Part shown: one piece after another, positions 63,920 through 64,000 of the stretch
How positions within the stretch are numbered: position 1 is the stretch's first letter
How the letters are laid out: every line of letters starts with the position of its first letter
Assembly (NCBI RefSeq): GCF_002887815.1
Contig: NZ_PDHO01000022.1
Coordinates: 16,047-80,046 of the forward strand
Direction: 5' to 3'
Origin: Mycobacterium sp. ENV421
GTDB taxonomy: Bacteria; Actinomycetota; Actinomycetes; Mycobacteriales; Mycobacteriaceae
DNA: 64,000 bases
The notes under the pieces: model-generated
Told to the model about the DNA's origin: nothing
The model's input: only the letters and a program-made list of their open reading frames with translations
Databases searched by the model: none
Program-made: the position numbers and the translations under genes

Positions 63920-64000
63920 CGCGCAAGCGTATCGAGGAATGAATGTGAGTTCCTAAGGGATGTCAAGCGACCTGTTGGCTCGTAGGGTGGTTGTCGGCGG

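Overview
The window is a high-GC actinobacterial chromosome segment with dense, mostly ordinary housekeeping genes, short overlaps of the ATGA/GTGA type and many GTG starts. Protein similarity and gene order (recalled, not searched) point to a mycobacterium, most likely a Mycolicibacterium-like environmental species. Two blocks match M. tuberculosis order: metH/PAC2 with hisE-hisG (around Rv2121c-Rv2125), and pyk-tesB-membrane protein-cydABDC-HdeD-like-cya-pdtaR-lipid-transfer thiolase-DUF35-polA-rpsA-coaE-DUF402 (around Rv1617-Rv1632c). Between and inside them sit genes that I associate with larger environmental genomes: an arginine/guanidino-type hydrolase pair, amino-acid and branched-chain amino-acid ABC transporters, and a gnd-zwf-glycosidase cluster. 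No insertion sequence, prophage or CRISPR array was seen.

Layout. 1-2.9 kb: edge of an acyl-CoA dehydrogenase, divergent TetR regulator, flavin monooxygenase and a deazaflavin-type oxidoreductase. 2.9-7.8 kb: PAC2 protein divergent from metH, which has a convincing S-adenosylhomocysteine riboswitch in its leader. 7.8-15.2 kb: carbohydrate module on the minus strand (gnd, zwf, large GH63-like glycosidase), with a divergent HAD phosphatase and a sugar/proton symporter. The zwf frame carries an in-frame amber codon. 15.2-19.8 kb: lipoprotein, hisE-hisG, DUF4126, MerA-like flavoprotein, TM2 and DUF2752 membrane proteins. 19.9-26 kb: gltBD glutamate synthase. 26-30.4 kb: pyk, tesB, a lysyltransferase-like membrane protein and a DUF4190 protein. 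30.3-36.2 kb: cydABDC, the bd oxidase and its assembly exporter, with a dyad in the leader. 36.2-40 kb: membrane proteins and a polar amino-acid ABC transporter. 40-45.5 kb: dps, membrane adenylate cyclase, ureohydrolase/nitrilase divergon, small lipoprotein, PAP2 phosphatase, a 590-bp intergenic region with two related G-loop hairpins, and a tRNA-Leu. 45.6-51.5 kb: pdtaR and livKHMGF. 51.5-64 kb: a second-type methionine aminopeptidase with a divergent Xre regulator, DUF167, thiolase/DUF35 pair, polA, TRIC channel, PrsW protease, rpsA, coaE-GrpB fusion, a second deazaflavin-type protein, a secreted protein and DUF402.

The genes fall into one-carbon/methionine metabolism (metH), nitrogen assimilation (gltBD, ABC importers, guanidino hydrolases), pentose phosphate/NADPH supply (gnd, zwf), microaerobic respiration (cyd) and the replication/translation core (polA, rpsA, coaE). 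The most notable observations are the SAH riboswitch on an E. coli-type metH, the amber-interrupted zwf, the twin G-loop hairpins beside a short-armed tRNA-Leu, a likely non-canonical CTG start for cydD, and palindromic operator candidates at the cyd, map/xre and tetR promoters.
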